A DNA stretch of 64,000 bases from Carthagonibacter metallireducens. Its GTDB lineage: Bacteria > Gemmatimonadota > Gemmatimonadetes > Palauibacterales > Palauibacteraceae. Numbering within the stretch: position 1 is the stretch's first letter; every line of letters begins with the position of its first letter. This document shows, piece by piece, positions 45,196 to 54,031 of this stretch. Location of the stretch: NCBI GenBank assembly GCA_023554445.1, contig JAMJQQ010000081.1:1-64000 (forward strand). Direction: 5' to 3'. Position numbers and translations under genes: made by a program. A model generated the notes under the pieces. The model made no database searches and was not told where the DNA came from. It saw nothing but the letters and a program-made list of their open reading frames with translations.

Positions 45196-45567
45196 TCAGT
45201 TCTGCTGAATCTTACCCTCGGTCGCGGCGCCACCGCCCACGTCCACCCAGTAGTTGTTGGTGGAGCTCGCGTGCGTGGCCGTGACCTGATAACCGCCGGC
45301 GGTACCCGCGGCGCTGATCGTGATACCGGTGCTGGTCGTGAAGTTACCCGACGTCAGGACCGTGGCCGCGTCGGCATAGGTCTGGTTGTCGGCGAAGTAG
45401 GCCTCCATCGCGGCCATGGCGTTGCGCACATCACTCTTGGCCGTGGCGTCGAACGCCTTCTCCTTCGTGCTGGCGAACTGCGGAATCGCGATCGCGGCGA
45501 GAATGCCGATGATCACGACTACGATCAGCAGCTCGATCAGCGTGAAACCCTTCGTGTCGCGGAGCAT
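45196..45567 (-). CDS. pilA: Major type IV pilin
   Basis: 123 residues. The leader MLRDTKG is cut before FTLIELLIVVVIIGILAAIAIPQF, the classic type IVa pilin start with Glu5. The mature head is small, rich in Thr, Ser, Ala and Gly, and has no cysteine, so it lacks the disulfide loop of Neisseria or Pseudomonas pilins. The ATG follows GGAGGG at good spacing. A sigma-54 promoter lies about 90 bases upstream. Neighbours are pilR/pilS upstream and the glycosyltransferase cassette downstream. Confidence 0.96.
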   Translation of the reverse strand: MLRDTKGFTLIELLIVVVIIGILAAIAIPQFASTKEKAFDATAKSDVRNAMAAMEAYFADNQTYADAATVLTSGNFTTSTGITISAAGTAGGYQVTATHASSTNNYWVDVGGGAATEGKIQQN

Positions 45568-45658
45568 TGTCCCTCCATGGGTTCTGGGGTCCGGCTTTGT
45601 GATACAGTGTTCGGTCGACGATCGACGTTGGAGGCTCTGTCCTCCTGCCCCCGGACGA

Positions 45659-45672
45659 GCAACCCTCGTGCC
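45659..45672 (-). promoter_or_regulatory. Sigma-54 promoter of pilA
   Basis: The minus strand reads GGGCACG-AGGG-TTGCT, matching the consensus TGGCACG-N4-TTGCW at all but the first base. The GG (45672-45671) and GC (45660-45659) are separated by exactly 10 bases. Transcription would start near 45648, leaving a leader of about 80 bases. Confidence 0.85.
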
Positions 45673-45748
45673 CCGTCGTCAACGGCCCCTTAACTCCATG
45701 TAGAAACACACTTTGAGATTATGGCGAACTCGCTGTTGGCTGGCGTGC

Positions 45749-45785
45749 GGTGCAAGGCTCGTTGCACCCTGCAAGACCTTGCACC
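45749..45785. repeat. GGTGCAA inverted repeats upstream of the pilA promoter
   Basis: GGTGCAAGG (45749-45757) is inverted as CCTTGCACC (45777-45785); a third copy, TTGCACC, lies between (45762-45768). They are about 77-113 bases upstream of the -24 box, the normal distance for an activator binding site. The same bases follow the pilR stop by 27 bases, so a role in ending the pilR message is possible, but no T-run follows. Confidence 0.5.
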
Positions 45786-45811
45786 GCATATGCAATAATG
45801 TTCGGAGGCCT

Positions 45812-47179
45812 TCACGCGTCCAGATCGTATCGCTTGATCTTCCGGTACAGCGTGCTCGGATCTATGCCCAGGACCTCGGCGGCCTTCGTCTTGTTTCCGC
45901 CTTCGGCCCGGAGCACGTGCTCGATGTAGGCCCGCTCGATGATCTCGAGCGCGGGGTTCGCAGCCGGCCGGTCCTGAACGAGCGGTTCGGCGGGCGTTTC
46001 ACGAAGACGCGTGGGAAACGCGTCGGGCTTGATCGAATTTCCGGCCGTGAGCACCACTGCGCGTTCGATGACGTTCTCGAGCTCGCGTACGTTGCCCGGC
46101 CAGTGATACTCCTGGAGTACCTGCAGCGCCTTGGACGAGAGCTTCTTCGGCTCTTCTTCCCCGGCCTCGCTGGCGAGGAAATGCTCGGCCAGCAGCTGTA
46201 TGTCCTCGGTGCGTTCTCGCAAGGGCGGCAGCTCCAGGGAAATCACGTTCAGGCGGTAGTACAGATCCCGTCGGAAGCGCCCTTCCTCGATGTCACGTTC
46301 GAGATCCCGGTTAGTGGCCGCGATCAGCCGCACATCCACCGGTACCGCCTCCGTCGAGCCCACCGGGATCACCTCCCGCTGCTGCAGCACCCGCAGGAGC
46401 TTGACCTGCGTGGAAGGTGCCATCTCGCCCACTTCGTCGAGGAAGAAGGTCCCGCCGGATGCGGCTACGAACAGACCCTCCTTGTCCTTGACGGCCCCCG
46501 TGAAACTCCCCTTCACGTGACCGAAGAGCTCGGACTCGAGCAGCCCTTCGGGCAGGGCACCGCAGTTGAGAGAGAGAAACCGCCGGCTGGACCGCGGCGA
46601 AAGGTCGTGAATATAGCGGGCAAAGACCTCTTTTCCCGTTCCGCTTTCCCCGCCGATCAGGATCGTCGAGTCGCTGTCCGCCACGTCTTCCGCGAGGGTC
46701 AGTGATGACTCGAAGCTCGGGCTTACCCCGATCGGCTTGCCCGCCTTCAGAGTCTGCTGCTTCTTCAGCTCACGCTTCAGCCCGGCATTCTCCGTCTTGA
46801 GTCGACCCCAGTCGAGGGAACGGTTCAGGACCGCGATCATCTCCTCGTTCTTGAATGGCTTCTGGACGTAGTGGGTCGCGCCCAGGTTCACCGCCTGTAT
46901 CGCCGACTGGAGCGAGGCTTGAGCTGTCATCAGGACCACCGGGGTCTCCGGACTCGTGCGTCGGATCTCCTCCAGCACGTCGATCCCGCTCACCTTCGGC
47001 ATGCGAACGTCGGAAAGCACGATGTCGGGAGACTCGTCACGGAATCGTTGCAGACCTTTCTCCCCGGTGACCTCCGAGATCACGTCGAACCCCTCTCCCT
47101 TCAGCAGCATCGAAAGGGTCGTGATGATGCCTTCCTCATCGTCAATCAGCAGCAATAGCGGCTTGTCTCGCATGTCCAT
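45812..47179 (-). CDS. pilR: PilR, sigma-54-dependent response regulator
   Basis: 455 residues. The receiver domain has Asp13/Asp14, phosphorylation site Asp57 (LSDVRMP), Thr84 region LMTAQ and Lys in VQKPF. The AAA+ domain has GESGTGKE, the sigma-54 contact GSFTGA and FFLDEVGEM. A Fis-type helix-turn-helix closes it (GNKTKAAEVLGIDPSTLYRKIKRYD). It is expected to activate the sigma-54 promoter of pilA, which lies directly downstream. The gene is 48 bases after pilS. Confidence 0.93.
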   Translation of the reverse strand: MDMRDKPLLLLIDDEEGIITTLSMLLKGEGFDVISEVTGEKGLQRFRDESPDIVLSDVRMPKVSGIDVLEEIRRTSPETPVVLMTAQASLQSAIQAVNLGATHYVQKPFKNEEMIAVLNRSLDWGRLKTENAGLKRELKKQQTLKAGKPIGVSPSFESSLTLAEDVADSDSTILIGGESGTGKEVFARYIHDLSPRSSRRFLSLNCGALPEGLLESELFGHVKGSFTGAVKDKEGLFVAASGGTFFLDEVGEMAPSTQVKLLRVLQQREVIPVGSTEAVPVDVRLIAATNRDLERDIEEGRFRRDLYYRLNVISLELPPLRERTEDIQLLAEHFLASEAGEEEPKKLSSKALQVLQEYHWPGNVRELENVIERAVVLTAGNSIKPDAFPTRLRETPAEPLVQDRPAANPALEIIERAYIEHVLRAEGGNKTKAAEVLGIDPSTLYRKIKRYDLDA

Positions 47180-47227
47180 CCTCGGTTCGTGACCGCGCGT
47201 CTCGACGCGCCCTGTCGGTTGTGAATG

Positions 47228-49048
47228 TCAGATCCCGGCATCAGTTGCTGGAACCAGTTGCTCGAGGTCCACCGTCCTGCGTAATCGTCCGCGGCCGGTC
47301 CTGCGCGGGAGAACGATCGCGAAGGTCGCCCCCTCGCCGCGAATCGAGCTCGCGAGCAGTGCACCGCCATGTGCCTGTATCGCCCGGTGCGCTATCGAGA
47401 GGCCGAGACCGCTCCCCCCGGGGCGCCGGGTGTAGAAGGGGTCGAATATGCGAGGAAGGTCTTCCTCCTCGATCCCGGGACCATCGTCGATGACACGAAT
47501 CCTCACCGGGTTGCCGAGGGAGATCTCCCCCGGCACGAGATCGGGTCGCAGGGCGTCCGCGATCACGCGCACTCGTACCGGCTCATCCGGATCCCCTACC
47601 TGGAGCGCGTTCAGGACGAGGTTCAGCAAGCAGCGGTGCAGCAGCTCCGGGTCTCCCCAGAGCCCGTCGAGGTCGTCAAGTCGCTCGGATTCGAGGCTGG
47701 CCCGCCCGGCCGCCGCCGGGTGACGGCGCGCGGTCTCGAAAACATCGCTGACCAGCCGGTCTACATCGATCGGGCGGCGCTCCGTCACGTCCACCCGGGC
47801 GAAGTCGCTGAACTCCCGGAGGATCCCGTCGAGCCGGTCGCTCTCCCGCACGATCAGTCGCCCCAGGATCTGATCATCTTCGCCCGCGAAGTCCCGACTG
47901 CACAGCTGCTCGACCGCACTACGGATCGAGGCCAGTGGATTCTTCAGCTCGTGGGCCAGGGAGGCAGACAGTTCCGCGACCGCTTCCAGCCGACCGGTTC
48001 TCAGGCGCAGGTCCTCCAGCTGACGCACGGGCCGGAGATCCTGGAGCAGGAAGACGTACGAAGCACCGCCGGCAGCGCCGAGCAGGGTGGTGGAACTGAC
48101 CGACACCGGAACCATTGGAACCACGGGTCGTCTCCGGTCCGCGCGATCGCCCGGCTCCTGCTCGATCCCATCCGAGTCCTTGGCATCGATGGTGGGGGAC
48201 TGCACCTCGATCTCCCGGTTTACGATCCGCCGCCCTTTTCGGACCGTCTCATCGATGGCTCGGGCCAGCTCAGGCGCCCGTCGCTCGAATACCGGGACGA
48301 CATCGTGCCCCAGGGTTCGAGCCACATCGATACCGAGCAGTTCGGATGCGGCGAGGTTCTGGTAGACGAGCTTGGCCTGGTCGTCCACCGTGATCACACC
48401 CGACGGGATGATCCGGAGGACATCCGCCGTGTCGAGCGCGAGTCGTCGCAGCTCGCCTTCCACGTTGCCGAGCTGGTCCCGAACGAGCCTGAGCCGGACT
48501 GCGATCAGGCTGGTGACCACGGCCACCAGCGTGAACATCACCACCTGAACGACGAGCAGTCCCGGAATCGCTCCTTCCGGCGCCATCACCAGGTTGTCGA
48601 GCAGGTAGAGAAGGCCGGTACCCAGTGCCACCAGCAGTGCGGCAGGCAGTGGGAGAATCAGGGCGTATGCAGCCGCCAGAGCGATGAACAGCGACACGAA
48701 CGGACTGGCGTAGCCGCCCGTGATGTGAACCACAGCGTTTACCACGAATACGTCGAGCACCGCCTGCGATATCAGGAAAGGCATCCCCGGACGAATCCGA
48801 CGGTGGTGGCTCCAGTAGTAGGCGATCGGCGTGAGGAGGGCTGCGGCGGCCAGTCCGGCCACGGCGATGGCGGTGCCCTCGCCTCCGATGAACGCCTCGT
48901 TTTGCCACCCGAATTCCTGGGAAACGAGGAGTGCGGCGCCGAACACCCCGAGCGCGATCACCAGGCGCGCCGCGTAGATCCAGTAGAGGATCTGCTGCGG
49001 CTCGAGAGCGGCTGCGAGCCTGCGCTCGGATCTCAGGAGTCTGAGCAC
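47228..49048 (-). CDS. pilS: PilS, membrane sensor histidine kinase
   Basis: 606 residues. Six membrane helices fill about residues 20-185, as in PilS, which senses pilin in the membrane. A PAS domain (about 205-335) carries an acidic/basic insert near 288-308. The phosphorylated histidine is His366 in SLAHELKNPLASI; the ATPase has NLVLNALQ, DDGPGI and GGSGLGLSIAH. It should phosphorylate PilR, encoded next. Confidence 0.93.
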   Translation of the reverse strand: MLRLLRSERRLAAALEPQQILYWIYAARLVIALGVFGAALLVSQEFGWQNEAFIGGEGTAIAVAGLAAAALLTPIAYYWSHHRRIRPGMPFLISQAVLDVFVVNAVVHITGGYASPFVSLFIALAAAYALILPLPAALLVALGTGLLYLLDNLVMAPEGAIPGLLVVQVVMFTLVAVVTSLIAVRLRLVRDQLGNVEGELRRLALDTADVLRIIPSGVITVDDQAKLVYQNLAASELLGIDVARTLGHDVVPVFERRAPELARAIDETVRKGRRIVNREIEVQSPTIDAKDSDGIEQEPGDRADRRRPVVPMVPVSVSSTTLLGAAGGASYVFLLQDLRPVRQLEDLRLRTGRLEAVAELSASLAHELKNPLASIRSAVEQLCSRDFAGEDDQILGRLIVRESDRLDGILREFSDFARVDVTERRPIDVDRLVSDVFETARRHPAAAGRASLESERLDDLDGLWGDPELLHRCLLNLVLNALQVGDPDEPVRVRVIADALRPDLVPGEISLGNPVRIRVIDDGPGIEEEDLPRIFDPFYTRRPGGSGLGLSIAHRAIQAHGGALLASSIRGEGATFAIVLPRRTGRGRLRRTVDLEQLVPATDAGI

Positions 49049-49143
49049 CCGGTGGTCGTTTCCCTTTTGTCAGGCTGAACATCCGGGCCGATCGAGCGAG
49101 TACCGCTCGCACAACCCGGCGAAACGCACTGTCTGCGCGTCCT

Positions 49144-49171
49144 ATGATAGGTGGGGCGTTGCAGGATGCAA
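49144..49171 (-). promoter_or_regulatory. Possible promoter of pilS-pilR
   Basis: TTGCAT (49171-49166) and TATCAT (49149-49144) are 16 bases apart on the minus strand. The -10 box matches five of six consensus bases. Transcription from about 49137 would give an 89-base leader containing a small CGAGCG/CGCTCG hairpin. Confidence 0.45.
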
Positions 49172-49209
49172 GACCGCATCCGGGGTCCGCTTTCGATCGG
49201 TCCCCGGGT

Positions 49210-49707
49210 TCAGAGCCAGTCGGGCTCCTCGTCGAATACGGAGAGCTGCGTGAAACAGCCCTCTCGCACGAGAGCGGTCAGTGAATAGACGGCGCCTCGC
49301 ACGGGGCAGGGAAGCGGACGCCGAACGAGGGGCTCGAGCACCTGGTCGGCCGGCAGGTCCGGTGCAGCGACAGGCCACAGCCCGACCGCCCGTGCCGCCT
49401 GCGCCAGCGTGTCATAGCCGGGTTGAAAGGAAGCGGTCCAGGACGCCACTCGATTCGCCCGGCCGTCGTCGTCGGGCTCGCAGCGGACCCGCACGTCGAG
49501 ACCGTGCGAGGAGAAGATCAGCCAGGTATCGGAACCGACACGCCGCCGCGTCACAGGCTGTCCGAGCCTCGATTCGAGCTCACCTTCCGAAAGATGGATC
49601 AGTCCAGCGCAGTCTCCGGTCGTCACCCGATATCTCCTGGCCCGTTCTGCAGACCGCTCCTCATCGACGGCCCGACGCGAACTCGTCGAATCCGATTCCC
49701 CGATCAC
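49210..49707 (-). CDS. Unknown protein encoded within the pilus operon
   Basis: 165 residues with no signal peptide or membrane helix. The N-terminal 30 residues are charged and probably disordered. The middle contains HLSEGELESRLGQPVTRRRVGSDTWLIFSS and an acidic DDDGRANRVASWTASF segment, and the end has two cysteines (PCPVRGAVYS, REGCFTQLSVF). No known family is recognised. Its GTG start overlaps the pilC stop (GTGA at 49707), and pilS starts 161 bases downstream. A cytoplasmic helper or regulator of pilus assembly is a guess from position. Confidence 0.75.
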   Translation of the reverse strand: MIGESDSTSSRRAVDEERSAERARRYRVTTGDCAGLIHLSEGELESRLGQPVTRRRVGSDTWLIFSSHGLDVRVRCEPDDDGRANRVASWTASFQPGYDTLAQAARAVGLWPVAAPDLPADQVLEPLVRRPLPCPVRGAVYSLTALVREGCFTQLSVFDEEPDWL

Positions 49708-50903
49708 TGAATCGTGTTGATGATCCCGAATATCGGAAGGTACATGGCCACGATCATGCCGCCGACGACCGTACCGAGAATCACGATCATCAGAGGCTCC
49801 ATCGCCTTGAGGAGCGACTCCACGGCCACGTCCACTTCCTCGTCGTAGAAGTCGGCGACCTTGGAGAGCATTCCATCGAGGTCACCGGTTTCCTCACCGA
49901 CGTTGATCATCTGCGTCACCATCGGCGGAAAGACGCCCGATGCCTTCAGCGGTTCCGAGATCGACTCACCGCCGGCGATGGAGCTGCGGCTGTTCATGAT
50001 CGCATCGTGAATCACCCGATTCCCGGAGGTGCGCGCCGTGATCTCGAGTCCGTCGAGAATCGACACACCCGAGCTGAGCAGCGTGCCCAGCGTGCGAGTG
50101 AACCGCGCGACCGCCGACTTCCGCGCCAGGGGTCCGAGCACGGGAAGGCGGAGCATGATCCGGTCGAACATGAGCCGCCCACCAGAGGTGGAGATCCAGC
50201 GACGGAAGAGCCACGAGCCTCCCGCGATGCCAATTCCCAACGCCCACCAGTAACCCTGCAGGAACGCCGACATCGCGATTACGACTCGAGTCGGGATCGG
50301 GAGCTGCTGGTCGAAGCTCTGGAACATCGTCTGGAAGGTCGGAATCACGAACAGAAGCAGGATCACGATCGCCGACGCTGCTACGAAACCGATCACGGCC
50401 GGATAGATCATCGCACCCTTGACCTTGCGGGCCAGAGCTTCGGATTTCTCCAGGAACACGGAAAGCCGCAGCAGAATGGTGTCCAGGATACCACCGGTCT
50501 CACCGGCGGCAACCATGTTCACGTACAGGTGCGAAAAAACCTTCGGGTGCTGGCGGAGCGCATCGGCCAGCGTATTCCCGCTCTCGACGTCGTGCAGGAC
50601 TCCCTCCAGAGACGATTGGAGGATCGGGCTGTTGGACTGCTTCACCAGGATGTCCAGCGCCTGGACCAGGGGAAGGCCGGCATTGATCATCGTCGCGAAC
50701 TGACGGGTCATGATGACGAGATCACGACTCTTGAGCCGGGCGCCGAACGAGAGATTGACCCCCTTCGGCTTCTCTCGCACCGAAACCGGGATGAGCTTCT
50801 GTGCGCGAAGGAACGCGATCACGTCATCGCGTGCCGGCACATCGATCTGATCGCGCTTCAGTTCCCCGCTGATCGTGCGGGCGCTGTAAGTGAAGACTGG
50901 CAT
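49704..50903 (-). CDS. pilC: Pilus inner-membrane platform protein PilC
   Basis: 399 residues with two T2SSF domains (about 65-190 and 270-395), each with FVIMTRQFATMINAGLPLVQALDIL-like or FTRTLGTLLSSGVSILDGLEI start, separated by membrane helices. A third helix ends the protein. It forms the base on which PilB and PilT act. Start ATG at 50903, 44 bases after pilT. Confidence 0.95.
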   Translation of the reverse strand: MPVFTYSARTISGELKRDQIDVPARDDVIAFLRAQKLIPVSVREKPKGVNLSFGARLKSRDLVIMTRQFATMINAGLPLVQALDILVKQSNSPILQSSLEGVLHDVESGNTLADALRQHPKVFSHLYVNMVAAGETGGILDTILLRLSVFLEKSEALARKVKGAMIYPAVIGFVAASAIVILLLFVIPTFQTMFQSFDQQLPIPTRVVIAMSAFLQGYWWALGIGIAGGSWLFRRWISTSGGRLMFDRIMLRLPVLGPLARKSAVARFTRTLGTLLSSGVSILDGLEITARTSGNRVIHDAIMNSRSSIAGGESISEPLKASGVFPPMVTQMINVGEETGDLDGMLSKVADFYDEEVDVAVESLLKAMEPLMIVILGTVVGGMIVAMYLPIFGIINTIQ

Positions 50904-50947
50904 CTCCGATTACCCCTGTCGCCTCTGTGAGCTCTCGCCGCTTGCGT

Positions 50948-52054
50948 TCATCGGGCCATCGCCGCGGTCGGCTCGACCTCACCGATCATCCGCTTCAACT
51001 CGATCGGGTCGGAACTGATCCGGACGCATTCCTCCATCGTGACTTCGTCGCGCATGTAGAGGGAGTAGAGGGCATCGTTCAGCGTCTGCATGCCGAATTT
51101 CTTACCCGCCTGCATCGCCGAGTAGATCTGGTGCACCTTGTCGTCCCGAATCAGGGCACGAATCGCGGGGGTGGAGACCATGATCTCGCAGGCCACGATC
51201 CTTCCCTTGCCGGTTCGGCGAGGAAGCAGCGTCTGTGTCACGACACCTTCGAGAACGAACGCCAGCTGTGCCCGCACCTGGTCCTGCTGATGAGAGGGAA
51301 AGACGTCGATGATGCGGTTGATCGACTCGGCCGCCGAGTTGGTGTGAAGAGTCGCGAGCGCCAGGTGTCCGGTTTCCGCGATCGTCAGCGCGGCCTGTAC
51401 GGTCTCGAGGTCCCGCATCTCTCCAACCAGGATCACATCGGGATCCTGACGAAGAACGTACTTCAGTGCGGCGGCGAAAGAACCGGTATCACTTCCGACC
51501 TCGCGTTGATTCACGAGGCAGTTCTTGTGTCGATGCACGAACTCGATCGGGTCTTCGACGGTCACGATGTGCCCGTGACGCTCGCGATTGATCTTGTCGA
51601 TCATCGCCGCGAGGGTCGTGGATTTCCCCGAGCCGGTCGGACCGGTGACGAGCACCAGTCCCCTCGGCTTCTCTGCGAGACCCGCGATCACCGGTGGGAG
51701 TCCCAGCTCCTGGAAGGTGAGGATCTCGAACGGGATCTGCCGGATCGCCATGGCGACGGTACCGCGCTGACGGAATACGTTTCCGCGGAAGCGGGACAGA
51801 TTCTGTACCGAGAAGGAGAGATCGAGCTCGTCCTCCTGCTCGTATCTCTTTTTCTGCTGTTCCGTCAGAACGGAATAGGCCAGCGACTGCGTTTCGCGCG
51901 GCCCCAGACTCTGCTGGCAGGCGCTGTCGGCGAGCTTGCCGTCGATGCGCAGCTTCGGCACGTCTCCCGCCGAGATGTGGAGGTCCGATGCGCCCTTCTC
52001 GATCATCTCTTCGAGCAGGCTGCGCAGGTTCATCGGCGTCGAGTCGTTCATCAT
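50948..52054 (-). CDS. pilT: Pilus retraction ATPase PilT
   Basis: 368 residues. Walker A is GPTGSGKSTT, the Asp box is VEDPIEF, Walker B GEMRDLETVQAAL and the His box TGHLALATLHTN. The C-terminal ALIRDDKVHQIYSAMQ corresponds to the AIRNLIRE region needed for retraction. It starts ATG-ATG at 52054. It lies between pilB and pilC in the common pilBTC order. Confidence 0.96.
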   Translation of the reverse strand: MMNDSTPMNLRSLLEEMIEKGASDLHISAGDVPKLRIDGKLADSACQQSLGPRETQSLAYSVLTEQQKKRYEQEDELDLSFSVQNLSRFRGNVFRQRGTVAMAIRQIPFEILTFQELGLPPVIAGLAEKPRGLVLVTGPTGSGKSTTLAAMIDKINRERHGHIVTVEDPIEFVHRHKNCLVNQREVGSDTGSFAAALKYVLRQDPDVILVGEMRDLETVQAALTIAETGHLALATLHTNSAAESINRIIDVFPSHQQDQVRAQLAFVLEGVVTQTLLPRRTGKGRIVACEIMVSTPAIRALIRDDKVHQIYSAMQAGKKFGMQTLNDALYSLYMRDEVTMEECVRISSDPIELKRMIGEVEPTAAMAR

Positions 52055-52113
52055 CGCTTCCGTCCGTTTCTCGTAATCCCGGGACCGCCTTCAGCGCTCC
52101 CGGCAGATGCCCC

Positions 52114-53826
52114 TTATTGGGCCGTTTCCTTGATCACTTCTTCGAGCGTCGTCACCCCGCGACGGACCTTCAGGATCCCGTCCTTGCGCAGCGTGATCAT
52201 TCCTTCGGCAATAGCCTGGCTCTTCAGATCGTCCGAGGACGAGCCCGCCAGTACCATCCTCCTGAGTTCCGCCGTCATCGGCATCACCTCGTAGAGGCCC
52301 TGTCGGCCTGAATAGCCCGAACCGTTGCAGGCATCACACCCCTCACCGCGATAGAACTGGATACTCGCGGCTTCTTCACTGGTCAGATTCGATGACTCGA
52401 GGACCTCGGGGAGGTACGTCGTCTCGACCTTGCAGTTGGCGCAGATGCGCCGGACCAGGCGCTGCGCCGTGATGATGTTCACCGCCGAGGCCACGTTGAA
52501 CGGCTCGATTCCCATATCGATCATGCGCGTAATCGTCGAGGCCGCATCGTTTGTGTGCAGCGTCGAGAGGACCAGGTGCCCGGTGAGCGCAGCCTTGACG
52601 GCGATGCTTCCGGTCTCGAGGTCCCGGATTTCCCCGACCATTACGATGTTCGGATCCTGTCGGAGGAATGCCCGAAGTGCAGCGGCGAAGGTCATCCCGA
52701 TCTCGGAGCGGACCTGAACCTGGTTGATCCCCTGGAGGTTGTACTCGACCGGGTCCTCGGCCGTCATGATGTTGACCTCGTCGGTATTGATCCGACTGAG
52801 AGCACTGTAGAGCGTGGTCGTCTTACCGGATCCGGTCGGACCGGTCACCAGGACCATCCCGTAGGGTCGCGAGATCGCTTCGAGAAAGTCCTTCTCCGAC
52901 TTCGGTTCCATCCCGAACTTCTCGAGATCGAAGGTCAGATTTCCCTTGTCCAGAATTCGGAGCACGATCTTCTCGCCGAATAGGGTCGGCAGGGTCGAGA
53001 CACGGAAATCGATGACCCGGTTGCCGATCTTGAGCTTGATTCTCCCGTCCTGCGGCACCCGCCGCTCGGCGATATTCAGGTCGGCCAGGATCTTTACACG
53101 TGAGATGAGAGCCGCCTTCATGCGTGTGGGCGGCTTCATGATCTCCTGGAGGGCACCATCGATCCGGTAGCGGACCCGAAGTTCCTTCTCGTAGGGCTCG
53201 ATGTGAATGTCCGAGGCCCCCCGACGCACGGCGTCGGTCAACAGGCCGTTGATCAGCCGAACGACGGGCGCTTCCTCCACCTGGGCCTGGAGCTGCGTCG
53301 TGGAGAGCAGCTCCTCCTCGTCCTCGACGACTTCGACGTCCTGTTCCTCGAGCTCTTCGAGAAGCTCACCCAGACGGTCGGTCGACACCTCGTAGTACTT
53401 GTCGATCGCCTGCCTGAGGGAGTACTCGCCTGCGACGACCGCCTCGATGTCGAAACGCGTGATGAACTTCAGGTCATCGATCACGCCGAGATCCGAGGGA
53501 CTCGCCATCGCGATGGTCAGGGTCCGGCCCACCCGTCGCAGAGGCAGGACGAGGTGTTTGCTGGCGAAGTCCGCGGGAACGAGCTTCAGGATCTTCGGAT
53601 CGACCTTCGTCGTCTCGAGGTCGACCGCAGGTACCCTGAACTGGCGGCTGAGAATTCGGGTCAGGTCAGTCTCCGACACCGCCCCGCTGGCAACGAGCGT
53701 GAATCCCACCCTCGCGCCGTTCTGGCTCTGCTCGGCAAGCGCGCGGTCGAGGTCCTCCTGGCTGATCAGGTTTTCCCTGACCAGCAGCTCGCCGATTCGG
53801 TCCCTTCCGAGAGCTGCAGATGCCAT
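52114..53826 (-). CDS. pilB: Pilus extension ATPase PilB
   Basis: 570 residues. The N-terminal MshEN-type domain (about 1-155) starts RIGELLVRENLISQEDLDRAL; in relatives this domain can bind cyclic di-GMP. The ATPase has GPTGSGKTTTLYS, AEDPVEY and GEIRDLETGSIAVKAALTGH. A four-cysteine zinc site is present (CANC and CDACNGSG). Start ATG at 53826; a longer frame crosses the gap toward comEA and is not supported. The 205-base gap upstream should hold its promoter, but no clear site was found. Confidence 0.95.
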   Translation of the reverse strand: MASAALGRDRIGELLVRENLISQEDLDRALAEQSQNGARVGFTLVASGAVSETDLTRILSRQFRVPAVDLETTKVDPKILKLVPADFASKHLVLPLRRVGRTLTIAMASPSDLGVIDDLKFITRFDIEAVVAGEYSLRQAIDKYYEVSTDRLGELLEELEEQDVEVVEDEEELLSTTQLQAQVEEAPVVRLINGLLTDAVRRGASDIHIEPYEKELRVRYRIDGALQEIMKPPTRMKAALISRVKILADLNIAERRVPQDGRIKLKIGNRVIDFRVSTLPTLFGEKIVLRILDKGNLTFDLEKFGMEPKSEKDFLEAISRPYGMVLVTGPTGSGKTTTLYSALSRINTDEVNIMTAEDPVEYNLQGINQVQVRSEIGMTFAAALRAFLRQDPNIVMVGEIRDLETGSIAVKAALTGHLVLSTLHTNDAASTITRMIDMGIEPFNVASAVNIITAQRLVRRICANCKVETTYLPEVLESSNLTSEEAASIQFYRGEGCDACNGSGYSGRQGLYEVMPMTAELRRMVLAGSSSDDLKSQAIAEGMITLRKDGILKVRRGVTTLEEVIKETAQ

Positions 53827-54031
53827 AAGTGTCCAAGTCTTCCGGTGGAACTCGCTGGTCGCCGCGCTCTGCAGCGACTCGATTCCGCGGCGGGCCGAAG
53901 TGTGTCCCGAATCGGGTGCCACCGCGCGGTTCGTCGGGAGCAAGAGGTGTGCCCGCCTCGAATGATCTCGTTTCTTCCTGTATTTATGCGGGTATATCCC
54001 GATTCGAGCGCTGCGGCGGATCCTGCTCCAA

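Noticed and set aside
53827..54031. Promoter for pilB
   Set aside because: AT-rich bits such as TAAATA exist, but no -35/-10 pair or sigma-54 site with acceptable spacing was found.
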